Shown here: positions 46,601-47,610 of the stretch, piece by piece
How positions within the stretch are numbered: the first letter of the stretch is position 1
Layout of the letters: each line of letters opens with the position of its first letter
Translations under genes and position numbers: made by a program
DNA from: a virus
Virus record (IMG/VR): IMGVR_UViG_3300048017_000027
Location: 1 to 47,610 of that record
Reading direction: 5' to 3' (one strand)
DNA length: 47,610 nucleotides
The notes under the pieces: generated by a model
Databases searched by the model: none
Told to the model about the DNA's origin: nothing
What the model saw: only the letters and a program-made list of their open reading frames with translations

Positions 46601-47610
46601 CTTCCACCCCAGTAGCTGTGCTCGAGGTCATGATATTATCGATCTCGTGCTGGCGAAGTAGAATCAATCGCTGAAGAGAGTCTGCCTGTTCGCGGTTCGA
46701 TGCTAGGAATATGTTTTCAGTCTTAAGCAGGTAAGCTTGCTTGGCCTTTTCTCCACGAGCAAAAGCCGCCAGACTGTAGTTCTTTGGAACAATCTCGCCA
46801 CGAGCATCGGCGTTTCCAGTCAAAAGCTTGTCTCGCATCTCGACTAGGCCGCCGCCAACGTTGGTTAGCTGCTTAATTTTCTTAATCGAGTTGTCAATGT
46901 CCCCAGTGTTATTTGCAGAGTTAATTGCTGCGACGCGGAATGCGTAGATCTGTGCGGTAACCTTAGCCAGTACAGCGCCCGCTGCGGCAATTGCGCCAAC
47001 GAAGACAATGGTTCCAGCAGAAAGCAGCGATAGCCCACGAAGAAGAGGGCTTTCCGCCATGCCCTTCATGAACTCAAGCACCTTGGAGCCAACGTCTAGA
47101 GCACCCTTAAGGGTTCCACCAAAGGTTTGACCTAGGGACTCGCCAAGAGATTTAAGATTGTTCTGGAAAACCAAAATCTTAGAGTCAAGGTTGTTGGTTG
47201 TTTTTCTAAACGACTCAAGCAAGAACTCGCCATCGCCAAATGAGGCAGCAGCGTCAGTCATGGCTCCGTCAACGACGTTCAAGTTGTTTGCTAGACGAGT
47301 TAGGGTGTTAACCTCTCGAGTCTCGGTAATGCCAAGCTTATCAAAAGCCTTGGTTAGGTCGGCTGCAGAGTTAATTCCGCCAAGCATTGCTCGGAATACG
47401 TCATACGACTTGCCGTCCTGTCCCCAGGCCGCAGAGAAATCCTTGCCAGACATGCCAGCTGTACTAGCAAAAGCCTCAAGCGACTTGCCGCCGGTAGCGA
47501 CGGCGCGGTCAATGTCTGCGAACACACGAGTGAAAACACCACGAGCCTGTTCTGCAGGAATACCTACAGAAGACAGCGCTGTTCCAAGACCAACAACGTC
47601 AGGGGTGGTC
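43659..47610 (-). CDS. Tape measure protein (N-terminus beyond window)
   Basis: The frame is open from 43659 to the window end with no clear start; the GTG at 47525 is internal, since about 28 further in-frame residues precede it (for example VGLGTALSSVGIPAEQARGV). More than 1300 residues are present. The N-terminal part carries the PhageMin_Tail pattern, two hydrophobic segments (GTIVFVGAIAAAGAVLAKV and GFLGAVGIAATVLTTVIGI) follow, long helices make up the centre, and the end (GAGTGTSDSIPARLSNGEFV) is typical. It sets tail length and may help DNA entry. Confidence 0.93.
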   Translation of the reverse strand, partial: TTPDVVGLGTALSSVGIPAEQARGVFTRVFADIDRAVATGGKSLEAFASTAGMSGKDFSAAWGQDGKSYDVFRAMLGGINSAADLTKAFDKLGITETREVNTLTRLANNLNVVDGAMTDAAASFGDGEFLLESFRKTTNNLDSKILVFQNNLKSLGESLGQTFGGTLKGALDVGSKVLEFMKGMAESPLLRGLSLLSAGTIVFVGAIAAAGAVLAKVTAQIYAFRVAAINSANNTGDIDNSIKKIKQLTNVGGGLVEMRDKLLTGNADARGEIVPKNYSLAAFARGEKAKQAYLLKTENIFLASNREQADSLQRLILLRQHEIDNIMTSSTATGVEAAAKRAALATEALYVEVIGNEVTALNANQYAELKAAAAAEVAAKVKNGEATARLRNVQAITAETRAATGAGLAAGGAMTKFMGFLGAVGIAATVLTTVIGIVQGITMAAEEANKIDLAGSGLGIEALRDTIKQDTEAWRDNGEAIAVQSSKYVEAEASTDKYARAISGLSVELNDAYGSQKDMIDVTKEQTVAFGQATKELIINAILANEKITSLIDKNANMFNDLAGMGFNASDMVDAIMGDPEQAQAYLDGIAKGVEELDKQIRIANWEASEYVALDNAGEIKALKQSRAELVALGQVGAEAMAQIEQAIRQTKVNEIMKGYSQSFFGLEAKMKSAMKTGKGMSSVMKLIKTAANDLIKNTDIKVNFDGAKSVKEMLKVTEAAKQTALALLNLKLAASNASPTAAGAAQAALAAQFEPLERNLKALANSSTTSADTVGGAAESAADKLKRLLGAANSAVSAAMNLNSALRSLGTALKGSTDWSLGTEGAQEKFNAILAVINQIGENAGNNFPKAIRELQAFQIVLKDMGAPQTALNLVGNAIKAIGGDASLTAKQVNALKKAFPSLFANMEKQLTGAASKAIKTLSEYASDLKSVLASAFEYRYSKQMGLDDIANAWQGIKDSAESAQQAMDDANKTIMGLNADKNLLEYQLKIAVKYKDIERQKFLTNKLAETNASLAEESKKIAEANATKDKSLKNDTKSSIENRNQVRGLVQTYTNYLTTLAATGTSAEGLKAEAKKLAAEFLTQGVNLGFAKSELEDYTKAFEGDFTTVLGGLPSEITLAVNTDPALRAIEEFVKKANAELSNVAIVGGTSNSTVVKPDAQSIALYKENKDLLSDPYATSRMKNDAKESIKFFEKSFGNGYKNGGLITGAGTGTSDSIPARLSNGEFVMSAGSVSRYGVDFLNALNQQRVGFSPVQPQAQAQQQTSSQVVYLSPEDRQLLRAAIDRPVALYTENTKIAASANAGNLLLAQRGSN

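Noticed and set aside
1-47610. Integrase, excisionase or full attachment site
   Set aside because: No tyrosine or serine recombinase motifs were seen. The tRNA-like fragment at 29900 alone is not enough to call a temperate phage.

Overview
The window is most of the genome of a long-tailed (siphovirus) double-stranded DNA phage of an actinobacterium. The actinobacterial host is inferred from a WhiB-family gene (27261-27602), a DUF2637-like membrane gene, heavy use of TTG starts and good SigA-type promoters. The moderate base composition and a MAHFAKI-type small protein (4741-4992) common in water-borne phages point to an aquatic host. The left edge cuts the tail tube gene and the right edge cuts the tape measure gene. 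Both are on the minus strand, so the two ends face each other across a missing piece that should hold the rest of the tail tube gene, the tail assembly chaperones and the start of the tape measure. The molecule is therefore probably circularly permuted or a circular assembly opened in the tail region.

Layout. (a) 15246 down to 1, minus strand: terminase small and large subunits, portal, a protease-scaffold gene with an internal start, decoration protein, major capsid protein, two terminators, then an unusual 6.6 kb block of twelve fibre or adhesin genes (collagen-like, glycine-rich, Mtd-N-like), then head-tail connectors, tail terminator and tail tube. (b) 15325-19056, minus strand: a DUF669-like gene, several tiny genes (two with a membrane helix) separated by strong hairpins, and a 500-residue amidoligase. 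(c) 19446-20534, plus strand: a class II glutamine amidotransferase divergent from the amidoligase and driven by two perfectly spaced promoters. (d) 20535-20912: non-coding, with a 12-bp inverted repeat and four copies of a TAACATATTSAATSC-type repeat. (e) 20913-36540, plus strand: many small early genes, a helicase, WhiB, redoxin, recombination and replication genes (PD-(D/E)XK nuclease, Sak4-like ATPase, DUF669-like protein, primase-polymerase/helicase, RuvC-like nuclease, DnaQ-like exonuclease), tRNA-Asn, and dUTPase, DUF3310 and ThyX for dTMP supply. (f) 36599-47610, minus strand: two or three holin-like membrane proteins, a large secreted proline-rich protein, an M23 endolysin, an S74-chaperoned tail fibre, tail hub, distal tail protein and tape measure.

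How it works together. The plus-strand region takes over the cell and replicates DNA. No DNA polymerase, ribonucleotide reductase or integrase is visible. The minus-strand halves build and release the virion. Two promoter styles can be seen: TTGACA-N17-TATACT-like sites in the early region, and a recurrent GGTANAATAGA (extended -10) motif in the structural region that often lies so close to a start codon that the mRNA would be leaderless. The most unusual system is the amidoligase, glutamine amidotransferase and small membrane protein cluster at 17.4-20.5 kb, which looks like a stand-alone carboxylate-amidating or peptide-ligating module.
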